Shown: piece after piece, positions 56,537 through 64,000 of the stretch
Layout: each line of letters opens with the position of its first letter
How positions within the stretch are numbered: the stretch's first letter is position 1
NCBI GenBank assembly: GCA_030442035.1
Contig: JAUJEA010000021.1
Location: 1-64,000 of the forward strand
DNA length: 64,000 nt
Reading direction: 5' to 3'
From: Splendidivirga corallicola
GTDB lineage: Bacteria; Bacteroidota; Bacteroidia; Cytophagales; Cyclobacteriaceae
Translations under genes and position numbers: made by a program
The notes under the pieces: generated by a model
The model's database searches: none
The model's input: the letters and a program-made list of their open reading frames with translations, nothing else
What the model was told of the DNA's origin: nothing

Positions 56537-57388
56537 TTACCTGATTACTTTAAATGTGAATCCTTTGTCCAATAATAATTGTATGAGCTCCAATGATGTT
56601 TCTTTCAAATGGATTGTCGTTTTTTTAGTCTCGTTGAATGATTTGATTCCTTTGTTTATAAGGGAGGTAGCAATGCCATTCCTTCTGTTGGCGGGCCTAA
56701 TAAAAAGTCTTTCCAGGTAAAGCTCTGTGGTAATCTCATTCCTTTTGAAGGCAACGGCCCCAATGATTTCATTCCCATTCCGGGCGCTCCAAACTTTGGT
56801 GTCGTTATCCAGGTTACTGAAATCCTTTGTCCCATTGGTGGGCAGTGTTAAGAGCTTTTTATCTTTTTGTGGATCCTTTATTGCCACAATATCATAGGAA
56901 GGAGCTGTATTGTAAATGTCAATTACTTTCTGACTGAAAGAACCATCACTCAGGTTTTGCTCGAACCTGAATAGCTGATCGAGAAACATTTTGACTTGCT
57001 GTTCTGTATTCCAGATTTCCTGAACGGCATGTTGCATGGAGGACCACACGGGCATGACTTCCTTAAGAAGTTTTTTCCCCTTGGTACTGAACATAACATG
57101 TTTTTTCCTGGCGTCCTTGGTTCCCTCCACGATATTGATATAACCCTTTTTCTGCAGTATAGTGGCCATTTGACTTACGGCGGAGTGGGAGATGTCCAAC
57201 TCTCTTGCAATCTCTGATAGTGAGATGTCTTTGTTGTCTTTAAGTAAATAGAATATGGGAAACCAACTGGGTTCAAACGGAAGCTCTAATCTGTTATAAA
57301 TACCCGCAATTTCAGCGAGAAATTTTTCACTGGTCCGCTTCAACCAACTGCCTAAAATCAACGATCCGATGTCTCTGTAAAAATTCAT
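56537..57388 (-). CDS. MarR-type regulator fused to a GNAT acetyltransferase
   Basis: 283 aa. A winged helix-turn-helix of MarR type (about 35-110: LSEIARELDISHSAVSQMATILQKKGYI, then the wing EGTKDARKKHVMFSTKGKKLL) is joined to a GNAT domain (about 195-280) with the acetyl-CoA loop RLFIRPANRRNGIATSL (R/QxxGxG/A type). It leads the hut operon by 11 bp and its start codon is 2 bp from a palindromic operator-like element, so it is probably the autoregulated hut regulator. The GNAT half may bind a pathway metabolite or acetylate a target. MarR-GNAT fusions are known, but their link to hut genes here is read from context. Confidence 0.88.
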   Translation of the reverse strand: MNFYRDIGSLILGSWLKRTSEKFLAEIAGIYNRLELPFEPSWFPIFYLLKDNKDISLSEIARELDISHSAVSQMATILQKKGYINIVEGTKDARKKHVMFSTKGKKLLKEVMPVWSSMQHAVQEIWNTEQQVKMFLDQLFRFEQNLSDGSFSQKVIDIYNTAPSYDIVAIKDPQKDKKLLTLPTNGTKDFSNLDNDTKVWSARNGNEIIGAVAFKRNEITTELYLERLFIRPANRRNGIATSLINKGIKSFNETKKTTIHLKETSLELIQLLLDKGFTFKVIR

Positions 57389-57389
57389 T

Positions 57390-57417
57390 TATATAAGAGC
57401 TTATATAAGTACTTATA
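57390..57417. promoter_or_regulatory. Overlapping palindromes, likely operator of the hut operon
   Basis: TATATAAG-AG-CTTATATA (57390-57407) overlaps the perfect 14-bp palindrome TATAAGTACTTATA (57404-57417). Together they give three or four TATAAG half-sites immediately upstream of the MarR-GNAT ATG (57388). Spacing and symmetry fit a dimeric MarR regulator binding twice and blocking transcription or initiation. A single TATATAAG half-site also occurs at 47386, 70 bp upstream of the Nramp-like gene. Confidence 0.65.
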
Positions 57418-57621
57418 AAAGTAATGGTTTTTTGCTTCTAAAAAAATATTCACCTCTTTTTTTATTGCTACTTAATGAAATTCAAGACTGGTGTAAGCTT
57501 TTACTCTGATGTGTGGGTTACCTATAAACCAATTTAGGTAATAATCACCATAAGGCCTTTGTTGAAGGTTTTTGTTCAACTGGCTTTCAATCATTAGAAA
57601 TTCCACAAAATAAAGAAAACC

Positions 57622-57939
57622 ATGTTAGGTATTTTATTAATTTATTTCATTGGTAAATCATATTATCAACTTGCTCAGAAGTATGAAAAACATAAATGGG
57701 GCTTTGCTATTCTAGGTGTGGCATCTTATTACTTTGGGACTATTGTTGGTGGTGTCTTGATATACTTAGCTGTTGACCTGGGACTCTCCTCAATAGATAA
57801 TATGCCTGATGTGGCCGTTGGTTTTATGGTGCTTCCATTCGGTATTTTAGCTTGTTGGGGACTCCATACCATTTTGAAAAGGCAATGGTCAAATACCCAG
57901 GTGAAAGGCGGAGAGAATGTACTGGACGTTTTGGAATAG
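57622..57939 (+). CDS. Small integral membrane protein, unknown
   Basis: 105 aa with three predicted membrane helices (about 1-16, 27-52 with a GTIVGGVLIYLAV core, and 63-84) separated by short charged loops (QKYEKHKW), ending in a polar tail (VKGGENVLDVLE). ATG at 57622 lies in the divergent region next to the hut operon. No family recognised; similar short membrane proteins are common in Bacteroidota. No neighbour suggests a function. Confidence 0.6.
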   Translation: MLGILLIYFIGKSYYQLAQKYEKHKWGFAILGVASYYFGTIVGGVLIYLAVDLGLSSIDNMPDVAVGFMVLPFGILACWGLHTILKRQWSNTQVKGGENVLDVLE

Positions 57940-58027
57940 TTTTGTGCCAAATTCAAGGATTTTAAACTCCAAAGCGTAGCCTTTTAAACCTAATCAATGG
58001 CTATGGCGATTTGAACTATTTAAAATT

Positions 58028-58068
58028 CATTGAGGTCTATTTCTAAACGAATAGGTAATACCTCAATG
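58028..58068 (+). other. Stem-loop enclosing a start codon
   Basis: CATTGAGGT pairs with ACCTCAATG (9 bp, outer stem) and CTATT with AATAG (inner stem, 8-nt loop). The 3' arm contains the ATG of the 39-codon frame at 58066. It may instead be the terminator of the small membrane protein gene, about 90 bp downstream of its stop, though it has no T-run. Confidence 0.45.
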
Positions 58069-58185
58069 AAAAATTATTATTTCCCAGTTTTTTCCGTAAC
58101 CGCTATTATTATTTTTTTCAGCCCTTTTACATTTGCTCAGGAAATTCATAGTCCTTTCGGGGACTTTAAGCACATTAACTTTTAA
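58066..58185 (+). CDS. Short frame with signal peptide (39 aa), possible gene remnant
   Basis: MKNYYFPVFSVTAII and following hydrophobic residues end in FTFAQ, a convincing signal peptide with an AQ-type cleavage site as seen in its exported neighbours. Only about 14 residues follow (EIHSPFGDFKHINF) before TAA. It overlaps the sulfatase end by 4 bp. It may be a secreted mini-peptide or the surviving 5' end of a gene lost by deletion. Nothing further downstream continues it. Confidence 0.35.
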   Translation: MKNYYFPVFSVTAIIIFFSPFTFAQEIHSPFGDFKHINF

Positions 58186-59558
58186 TTGCTTTGAATCCAT
58201 GTGCCAACCGGACGTGCTTCTTTCGTAAGCTGATTGTCAAAATCCTCCATCATTTTTTTGAGTCTTTCAACCACCTCAGGATGATTATCCGCCAGATTTT
58301 GGGTTTCTGAAATGTCATTTTCCAAATCGTAGAGGGATACGGTAAATTCGCCCTGCTCAGCTTCGTTCCATCCATTACTTTTCAGCGAATGCAACTTCCA
58401 TTTGCCTAAACGAACGGCTTCCAGATTCCCATTTCGAGCATAATAATAAAGTGGTCTTTCGGACGAGGTATATTTGTTAGGATCCATCAATAGGTTTTTT
58501 ATGCTGGATCCATCGATTTTAAGATCAGTGGGAAGTTTTGCACCGGTTATATCTGCCACTGTTGGTAAAATATCCATGGCTGTGACAACCTGATTGATAA
58601 CTTGTCCTTTTTGAATGTTTTTTGGCCATGTGACAATGGCTGGCACTCTTTGCCCACCCTCCCAGGTAGTTCCCTTGCTCCCTCTTAAAGGTTTAGCATT
58701 TCCAGCTTTTGTCCAGGTCACAGGACCATTGTCAGAAGTAAAAATGATAATGGTATTGTCATATAAGCCCTCTTCTTTTAAAGCCTGAACAATTTCCCCG
58801 ACACTCCAGTCAATCTCCGATATCACATCACCATAAAGACCATATTCACTGACACCGTCAAATTTCTCTGACACATGGAGTGGCAGATGCGGCATGTTGT
58901 GGGCCAGATAGAGGAAAAAGGGTTTATCTTTTTGCTCCCGGATGAATCGAATCGATTCTTCCGTATATTTTCTGGTGAGGTATCGCTGATCCGGTCCTGA
59001 TTCGATCTCCTTCCCGTTTACAATTAAAGGAAGGGGAGGAGATTGAAAATTATTGTGTTGGTAGAAATGATTGTCCATGTCATTGGAATAAGGCACACCA
59101 TAGTAATGATCAAAACCCTGATTGTATGGCATGAATTTCTCTTTGTGTCCTAAATGCCATTTACCAACACAAGCAGAAGTATAACCTTTTTCCTTTAAGA
59201 CCTCCGGTATGATTAATTCATCGGGAGACAATCCTTTCTCGGAATATGGAAAAAGAACAGCCTCATGCAGACCTACTCGCTTAGGATAACTGCCGGTTAA
59301 AAGAGCAGCTCTTGAAGGAGTACAAACAGTAGCGGCTACATAAAAGTCAGTGAATTTAATGCCATCTGCTGCCAGACCGTCGAGGTTTGGTGTTTGAAAA
59401 CCTTCCGCTCCATAAACACCAACGTCAGCGTAGCCCTGATCATCGGTAAAAATGATGATCACATTAGGTTTGGACTGAGGAGATTGACATCCGTTAATAA
59501 TCAGACAAATAGCAATTGATAAAAAAAGTGAGATTTTTGTTGGTTGTTTCTTATCCAC
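58182..59558 (-). CDS. Arylsulfatase-family sulfatase, lipoprotein
   Basis: 458 aa, GTG start. A signal peptide with lipobox IINGC (Cys24) is followed by the alkaline-phosphatase-like fold: metal ligands IIIFTDDQGYAD, the formylglycine motif C-T-P-S-R (Cys79 in VCTPSRAALLTGSYP), GKWHLGH and FTSDNGP. Cys-type, so it needs an anaerobic-type or FGE maturase encoded elsewhere. It lies 10 bp after the GH20 gene in one operon, suggesting removal of sulfate from N-acetylhexosamine-containing glycans at the cell surface or in the periplasm. Confidence 0.94.
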   Translation of the reverse strand: MDKKQPTKISLFLSIAICLIINGCQSPQSKPNVIIIFTDDQGYADVGVYGAEGFQTPNLDGLAADGIKFTDFYVAATVCTPSRAALLTGSYPKRVGLHEAVLFPYSEKGLSPDELIIPEVLKEKGYTSACVGKWHLGHKEKFMPYNQGFDHYYGVPYSNDMDNHFYQHNNFQSPPLPLIVNGKEIESGPDQRYLTRKYTEESIRFIREQKDKPFFLYLAHNMPHLPLHVSEKFDGVSEYGLYGDVISEIDWSVGEIVQALKEEGLYDNTIIIFTSDNGPVTWTKAGNAKPLRGSKGTTWEGGQRVPAIVTWPKNIQKGQVINQVVTAMDILPTVADITGAKLPTDLKIDGSSIKNLLMDPNKYTSSERPLYYYARNGNLEAVRLGKWKLHSLKSNGWNEAEQGEFTVSLYDLENDISETQNLADNHPEVVERLKKMMEDFDNQLTKEARPVGTWIQSN

Positions 59559-59568
59559 GATCTATTAT

Positions 59569-61236
59569 TTAGTTTTTGGTAATTTCAGGTTGGTCCCATG
59601 TAAAGTCAGGACCAATGTCCTCTTTCATCGCTGGGCCATAATCTACATTCAATATTTTTAATTTAGGATATTGTGCCTTTACTTTTTGATGAAATTCATC
59701 AAAGGGAACAGCAGTACCCTTATGCCACATCTGCTCTGCCAAGGCGTATATTCTCGGGAATACTCTTTTATCGATCATGTCCTGATACACATACCAATCT
59801 GTCCACAGGCATGTCCCCATACCAAGCACATTTCCATATTCCATGATTTTATCTTCGGTAAGATTGCTTGGGTTTTGTTCATAGGCTGTTTTCAGGTCAA
59901 AAGTTCTATTGGCTTTATAGCTGGTCCAGGGAGTTACAGGAAAGTTTAAATAGGTGTAATAATTGGTTCCACAAATCACCGGGACATTTTTTTTCACTGC
60001 GGCCTTTAAAGCTTTGTCTTTATGCCCTCGCCAATTCCACCAATATACCACTACATTATCCTCTAATTCCGGCCCTTCCTGATGTATCACATCACCCCAG
60101 CAAATGGCCTTTCTCCCTTTCGATTTCAAATATGCGGCTATTCTGTTGGTGAAATCAATTTGTAATTCATGGGAATTCTTAAGTCCTTTTTGCTTAATAC
60201 TATTTTGACAATGCACACATTTATCCCAATTGGCTTTGGGCGCTTCATCTCCACCTATATGTATATACTGAGATGGGAATAATGCGCATACTTCATCAAA
60301 AACATCTTCCAAAAATTGATAAGTTTTTTCCTGTCCCGCGCAAAAAAGCGTTGATGTAAAGGCCATGACTGATTCAGGTGCCTGTCCAAAACACGTATAT
60401 TCCGGATAGGCAGATAAAGCGGCTTCACTATGGCCTGGAATATCAATTTCAGGAACAACCTCTATGTTTTTTTTGGCAGCATAGGCAACTACCTCCCTGA
60501 TTTCTTCTTGAGTATAGAACTTCCCTTTACTGGGTCCCTCAGCTACGAAAGCACCTATATCCGTGAGTTTTGGATACTTTTTTATTTCAATCCTCCAACC
60601 TCTTCCTTCGGTAAGATGCCAGTGAAAGACATTCATTTTCAACATGGCCAGACGATCCAAATAGGATTTTATGAATTCCACACTTTGATACTCTCTGCCG
60701 GAGTCAAACATAAGACTTCTCCATTGATGCTTTGGCCTGTCCTGGATTTCTAAGGTGGCTATTGCCCATTTTCTTTTTTCTGAACCATGGTCGTGCCATA
60801 TCCTATCATCCATTAATTGTAACAAGGTTTGGACAGCATAAAAAAAACCATTTCCGTGGTTGGCACCGATTTCAATGCCTTTTGATGTTATGATCAACTT
60901 GTAGCCATCATTTCCAAGGCTATTAGTGTTATCAAGATCCTTGAATATGATATTGTTATTCGAATGCTTTTCTGTAATAGGCAATTGATAACCACTACTT
61001 GTTTCAAGTCGATGCTGAAGAGCATCAATAGCACGAACTGCCTTAGGATGTTGTGCGATTCGTGTTTGCTTATTTAAAATAAAAACCTCCTTAAACAAGA
61101 CTAGTTTTTCGGGAGAGGGGAGAAGATTATGCGCTCTTTCAAAAGCTTTTTGTGCATGCTCTGACTTACTGCAGTTTGTGAAACCAAGTGAAATAATCAG
61201 GGCAAAGTAAGCAATGATAATGTGCGTCTTTTTCAA
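59569..61236 (-). CDS. GH20 beta-N-acetylhexosaminidase, lipoprotein
   Basis: 555 aa from a TTG start at 61236; an in-frame stop lies just upstream and no ATG precedes the signal peptide. The lipobox is GFTNC (Cys22). A GH20b-like N-domain (about 35-165) is followed by the catalytic barrel: HWHLTEGRGWRIEIKKYP, PEIDIPGHSEAALSAYPE, and the catalytic pair Asp330-Glu331 in YIHIGGDEAPK. Trp residues of the sugar pocket appear in WWNWRG and CLWTDWY. It releases terminal GlcNAc or GalNAc by substrate-assisted catalysis. It is first in the operon with the sulfatase. Confidence 0.95.
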   Translation of the reverse strand: MKKTHIIIAYFALIISLGFTNCSKSEHAQKAFERAHNLLPSPEKLVLFKEVFILNKQTRIAQHPKAVRAIDALQHRLETSSGYQLPITEKHSNNNIIFKDLDNTNSLGNDGYKLIITSKGIEIGANHGNGFFYAVQTLLQLMDDRIWHDHGSEKRKWAIATLEIQDRPKHQWRSLMFDSGREYQSVEFIKSYLDRLAMLKMNVFHWHLTEGRGWRIEIKKYPKLTDIGAFVAEGPSKGKFYTQEEIREVVAYAAKKNIEVVPEIDIPGHSEAALSAYPEYTCFGQAPESVMAFTSTLFCAGQEKTYQFLEDVFDEVCALFPSQYIHIGGDEAPKANWDKCVHCQNSIKQKGLKNSHELQIDFTNRIAAYLKSKGRKAICWGDVIHQEGPELEDNVVVYWWNWRGHKDKALKAAVKKNVPVICGTNYYTYLNFPVTPWTSYKANRTFDLKTAYEQNPSNLTEDKIMEYGNVLGMGTCLWTDWYVYQDMIDKRVFPRIYALAEQMWHKGTAVPFDEFHQKVKAQYPKLKILNVDYGPAMKEDIGPDFTWDQPEITKN

Positions 61237-61342
61237 AGGTAATTTCCAGGTTTAACTATGAAGACTTGGAAAAGAGTTCAATCCATTACTCAACCCAAGA
61301 TTAAATAAAAAAAGTGCCAGAATGAGTCAAAAACAAACAATT

Positions 61343-61384
61343 ATATATTTCACTTTTGTAAGTAAAATATATTCCTTACATTTA
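61343..61384 (+). promoter_or_regulatory. Promoter and possible operator of the padR-permease operon
   Basis: TTTG (61355-61358), an 18-bp spacer and TACATTTA (61377-61384) resemble the Bacteroidota -33/-7 promoter, 16 bp before the PadR ATG. ATATATTT (61343-61350) and AAATATAT (61365-61372) form a perfect 8-bp inverted repeat across the -33 box, which suits autorepression by PadR. Confidence 0.55.
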
Positions 61385-61399
61385 TGAAAAAAATAAATC

Positions 61400-61741
61400 A
61401 TGAAAGGCAAAAACCTCGGTGAATTCGAAGAGATCGTGCTACTCACTGTGGGAGTACTGTATGATAATGCCTATAGTGTTGCCATTTGTGATGAGTTGCA
61501 AAATCAGACGGGCCGTAGCGTTAATATCAGTGCTGTACATTCCGCACTTTACCGGCTGGAAAGTAAGGGATATCTGGACTCTCGACTAGGAGAGGCTTCG
61601 GCAACCAGGGGTGGGAAACGGAAAAGAAAGTTCACCATTACTTCTTTAGGAAAAAAAGCGCTTGATGAAACGATGGACATAAGATTGAAACTCAGGAATC
61701 AGATTCCGGATATAGCTTTCAATTTTGGCTTTGACAATTAA
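61400..61741 (+). CDS. PadR-family transcriptional regulator
   Basis: 113 aa. The winged helix-turn-helix of PadR type is seen in FEEIVLLTVGVLYDNAYSVAICDELQ, ISAVHSALYRLESKGYLDSRLGEA and the wing RGGKRKRKFTITSLGKKAL. The usual C-terminal dimerisation part is short. In Bacteroidota such small PadR proteins precede FtsX-type permease genes, as here (3 bp gap), and probably repress the transporter until its inducer is present. Confidence 0.93.
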   Translation: MKGKNLGEFEEIVLLTVGVLYDNAYSVAICDELQNQTGRSVNISAVHSALYRLESKGYLDSRLGEASATRGGKRKRKFTITSLGKKALDETMDIRLKLRNQIPDIAFNFGFDN

Positions 61742-61744
61742 TAA

Positions 61745-64000
61745 ATGGGGAAAAAGCAAAACCATAATACATTACCGCCAAAATTGGCTTTAAGATTCTT
61801 AAGCTGGTACTGTACCGAAAGAAGATTAGAAGAGATTGAAGGAGATCTGGAGGAGCTTTTCTACCGTGATATAAACACTTTGGGAGAACGAAGAGCAAAA
61901 TTGAGGTTTTGGATCAATGTGATTCGCTGTTTTAAACCCTATGCATTTAAAAGAAAAGTAAGACCTATTAAAGATTTTTTGTCAATGGACCTTTATATAA
62001 ATTACCTAATCACCAGCGTCAGGAGAATGAAGCGTGAAAGATCTTATTCGGTCATAGCTATTTCAGCACTTACGCTGGGATTACTGTCTTTCATGTTGAT
62101 TGCTACCTACCTGATCAATGAATATAAGTTCGACACATTCTATCCTAAGAAAGACAGGATATACCGTGTCGTGCAAATAGAAGAACATCCTGGTGGTGTG
62201 GAACATATGGCTATGACCTCCATTCATTTGGCTGAGGCCATTAGGAATGAGATTCCCGGTGTGGCAGAGGCTGCAACTGTCTGGCCTGGAGTCGATGGCT
62301 GGGTGGAGGCCAATGGAAAGACCTTTTACGAAAGTGATTATATATTGGCTAGCGAAAATTTTTTTCAGATTTTTGATCAACAATTCTTAATGGGAAGTGA
62401 TAAAGATCCTCTAAAAACACCAATGTCAGCTGTTATCACAGAATCACTGGCAATAAAATACTTTGGTACTATTGATATAATAGGGGAAATAATGAACGTA
62501 GATCGCTATGGCTTGTATACCATTACAGCTGTGATTAAAGACTTACCTGGTTATACTCATATGCCTTTTGATATGGTACTGAAGCCGTACTTCAATAGGT
62601 TCTTCGAAAATGTGCATCCAGTTTTTATCCCCTGGTTCAACTCATGGGAAGGGCATCCATGTGCTACTATGGTATTGGTAGATGAAGATAAGCCTATGGA
62701 GGAACTTGAGGCTACGCTACAAACTATCTTACCCAAATATAAAGGCAATGAATGGGAAGTACGACCTTATTATTTGCAAAATATTGCTCAGGTTCATTTG
62801 AATGAAACACCTGTGAGGTTCAATGTAGCCAGAGTGCCTCAAGGAGATAAAAGCAAAATATATACGCTAACCGTCATTGCGGTATTTCTTTTAGTGATCG
62901 CTATTATAAACTATACTAATTTGTCTTCCGCCAGAATGACAAACAAACTAAAGGAAATTGGTGTAAGACGTTGTGTTGGAGCACGAAGGTGGGAAATATT
63001 CAGACAAGTGATGACCGAATCTTTGTTAATTACCTTCATGTCAGGTGTGCTGGCCTTAGTTCTATTCTTCCTCGCACTTCCTCATTTTGGCTTCCTGGTG
63101 GAGAAAGAGCTTACCATCAATATGCAAGTACTTATCAACCTTTCGTTGGTGATTGTTCCGGTATTGGTGTTGACAGGGTTGTTGTCGGGAGCTTATCCGG
63201 CTTTCATGGAAATGAAAGCCAGTGAACAACTGGTAACCTGGTTGAGTGTTAGAAAAAACGATCATAAAGGCTTTAGGAATGTTTTAGTGACAGCTCAATT
63301 TATGTTGGCGATGATCATGATTGTATTGACCATGATCATTAACCATCAAAATCAATTTGTAAATCAGAAAGAATTGGGCTTTTCCAAAGAAACAACTTTG
63401 GTCATGGAAATAAATGGTGGGGGTGTAAGACAAAATTATGATCACCTGAAAGCAGCATTATTGGCTCATCCTGCGATCAGTGAAGTTTCAGGATTGAGCA
63501 CTATGGTTGGCGGGTTCAGAGAACCGTCGGAGATCGATTATATCACTGATGGAGGCGATCCGGAGCATCCGTTTGTTGGTAGCTTTTATGGCTTTGATGA
63601 ATTTTCTTTATCGGTTCTTGATCTTGATTTGGTGGCTGGCAGAGATTTCAGCGGAAATCCGATAGCTGATTCTACCAGTTTTTTGATCAATGAATCGTTG
63701 GCAAAAAATGTTTATCCTGATCGAAGGATGGAGGAAATTATTGGTGAAACAATTCGTATCAATGAACCTGATGAACTGGAAGGTACCATCATTGGTATTG
63801 TGAAGGATTTTCATTTCTTATCCCTGCATGAGAAAATATCTCCCCTGGTTATTGGCTATATTACCAATCCAATTTCAGGGATCGATGATATCGCTATGAA
63901 ATTTGATCCTTACTATGATTATTTGGAGCTCTATACCTATATTGATGATCTTCATAAGAAATACGAACCAACCGCCCAGATGACCCTTAATCTGTTGGAC
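61745..64000 (+). CDS. FtsX/MacB-type ABC transporter permease (3' truncated by window)
   Basis: 752 codons are open from the ATG at 61745 to the window end with no stop. A permease-prefix segment (about 8-75: PPKLALRFLSWYCTERRLEEIEGDLEELFYRD) precedes the first membrane helix (about 98-118), a periplasmic MacB-PCD-like domain (KKDRIYRVVQIE; SLAIKYFGTIDIIGE) and FtsX helices (VIAVFLLVIAIINYTNLSSARMTNKLKEIGVRRCVGARR). A second half of the same plan begins near 63,280 (LVTAQFMLAMIMIV). Such permeases export antimicrobial peptides or lipids with a separate ATPase, not seen here. It is the second gene of the operon with padR. Confidence 0.92.
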   Translation, partial: MGKKQNHNTLPPKLALRFLSWYCTERRLEEIEGDLEELFYRDINTLGERRAKLRFWINVIRCFKPYAFKRKVRPIKDFLSMDLYINYLITSVRRMKRERSYSVIAISALTLGLLSFMLIATYLINEYKFDTFYPKKDRIYRVVQIEEHPGGVEHMAMTSIHLAEAIRNEIPGVAEAATVWPGVDGWVEANGKTFYESDYILASENFFQIFDQQFLMGSDKDPLKTPMSAVITESLAIKYFGTIDIIGEIMNVDRYGLYTITAVIKDLPGYTHMPFDMVLKPYFNRFFENVHPVFIPWFNSWEGHPCATMVLVDEDKPMEELEATLQTILPKYKGNEWEVRPYYLQNIAQVHLNETPVRFNVARVPQGDKSKIYTLTVIAVFLLVIAIINYTNLSSARMTNKLKEIGVRRCVGARRWEIFRQVMTESLLITFMSGVLALVLFFLALPHFGFLVEKELTINMQVLINLSLVIVPVLVLTGLLSGAYPAFMEMKASEQLVTWLSVRKNDHKGFRNVLVTAQFMLAMIMIVLTMIINHQNQFVNQKELGFSKETTLVMEINGGGVRQNYDHLKAALLAHPAISEVSGLSTMVGGFREPSEIDYITDGGDPEHPFVGSFYGFDEFSLSVLDLDLVAGRDFSGNPIADSTSFLINESLAKNVYPDRRMEEIIGETIRINEPDELEGTIIGIVKDFHFLSLHEKISPLVIGYITNPISGIDDIAMKFDPYYDYLELYTYIDDLHKKYEPTAQMTLNLLD

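Overview
The window looks like a chromosomal segment of a Bacteroidota, most likely of the Cytophagales type. The evidence is a type IX secretion (T9SS) sorting domain on a giant secreted protein, a TonB receptor paired with a DUF4249 lipoprotein, DUF3127 and DUF6768 proteins, candidate promoters resembling the Bacteroidota TTTG / TAnnTTTG pattern, and ribosome binding sites that are mostly unrecognisable. I see no rRNA, tRNA, CRISPR array, phage or insertion sequence.

Layout. 1-14.7 kb is the 3' part of one enormous gene: about 18.5 tandem 549-bp units (Ig-like pairs), then PKD-like and PKD domains, a jelly-roll-like domain, an Omp28-like domain and a T9SS tail. 15.2-20 kb is a phosphorelay on the minus strand: a sigma-54 response regulator, a hybrid kinase with an HPt domain, and a pseudo-receiver. 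20.3-24.8 kb holds rhomboid, cyclophilin, DUF3127, lipoprotein and NSS transporter genes. 24.8-26.2 kb is a 1.38-kb gene-free region with DnaA-box-like 9-mers and a perfect palindrome, a candidate replication origin. 26.2-34.4 kb holds a MazG-like pyrophosphohydrolase, the TonB/DUF4249 pair, a lipoprotein, a sterol-desaturase family enzyme, a Spy-like protein, an ECF sigma factor with DUF6768, and an orphan gene.

34.6-41.1 kb carries two tandem exported TPR-CHAT proteins whose protease halves are almost identical while their TPR halves have diverged. 41.2-45.7 kb holds a cyclophilin-FKBP lipoprotein, a nitroreductase with a small Cys-pair protein, an S1/P1 nuclease and a front-end fatty acid desaturase. 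46-57.4 kb is a catabolic block on the minus strand: an Nramp-like transporter lacking the usual metal ligands, a fused 5-oxoprolinase/hydantoinase, and hutI-hutU-hutH led by a MarR-GNAT fusion whose start codon sits 2 bp from a palindromic operator-like element. Histidine and possibly 5-oxoproline breakdown would both feed glutamate. 57.6-61.2 kb holds a small membrane protein, a possible 39-residue secreted peptide, and a sulfatase plus GH20 hexosaminidase operon. 61.3-64 kb holds a PadR regulator and an FtsX-type permease that runs off the window.

All calls come from reading the sequence and knowledge of protein families. No searches were run. Several genes appear to start with TTG or GTG, and I corrected starts where an ATG with a signal peptide or better spacing was available.
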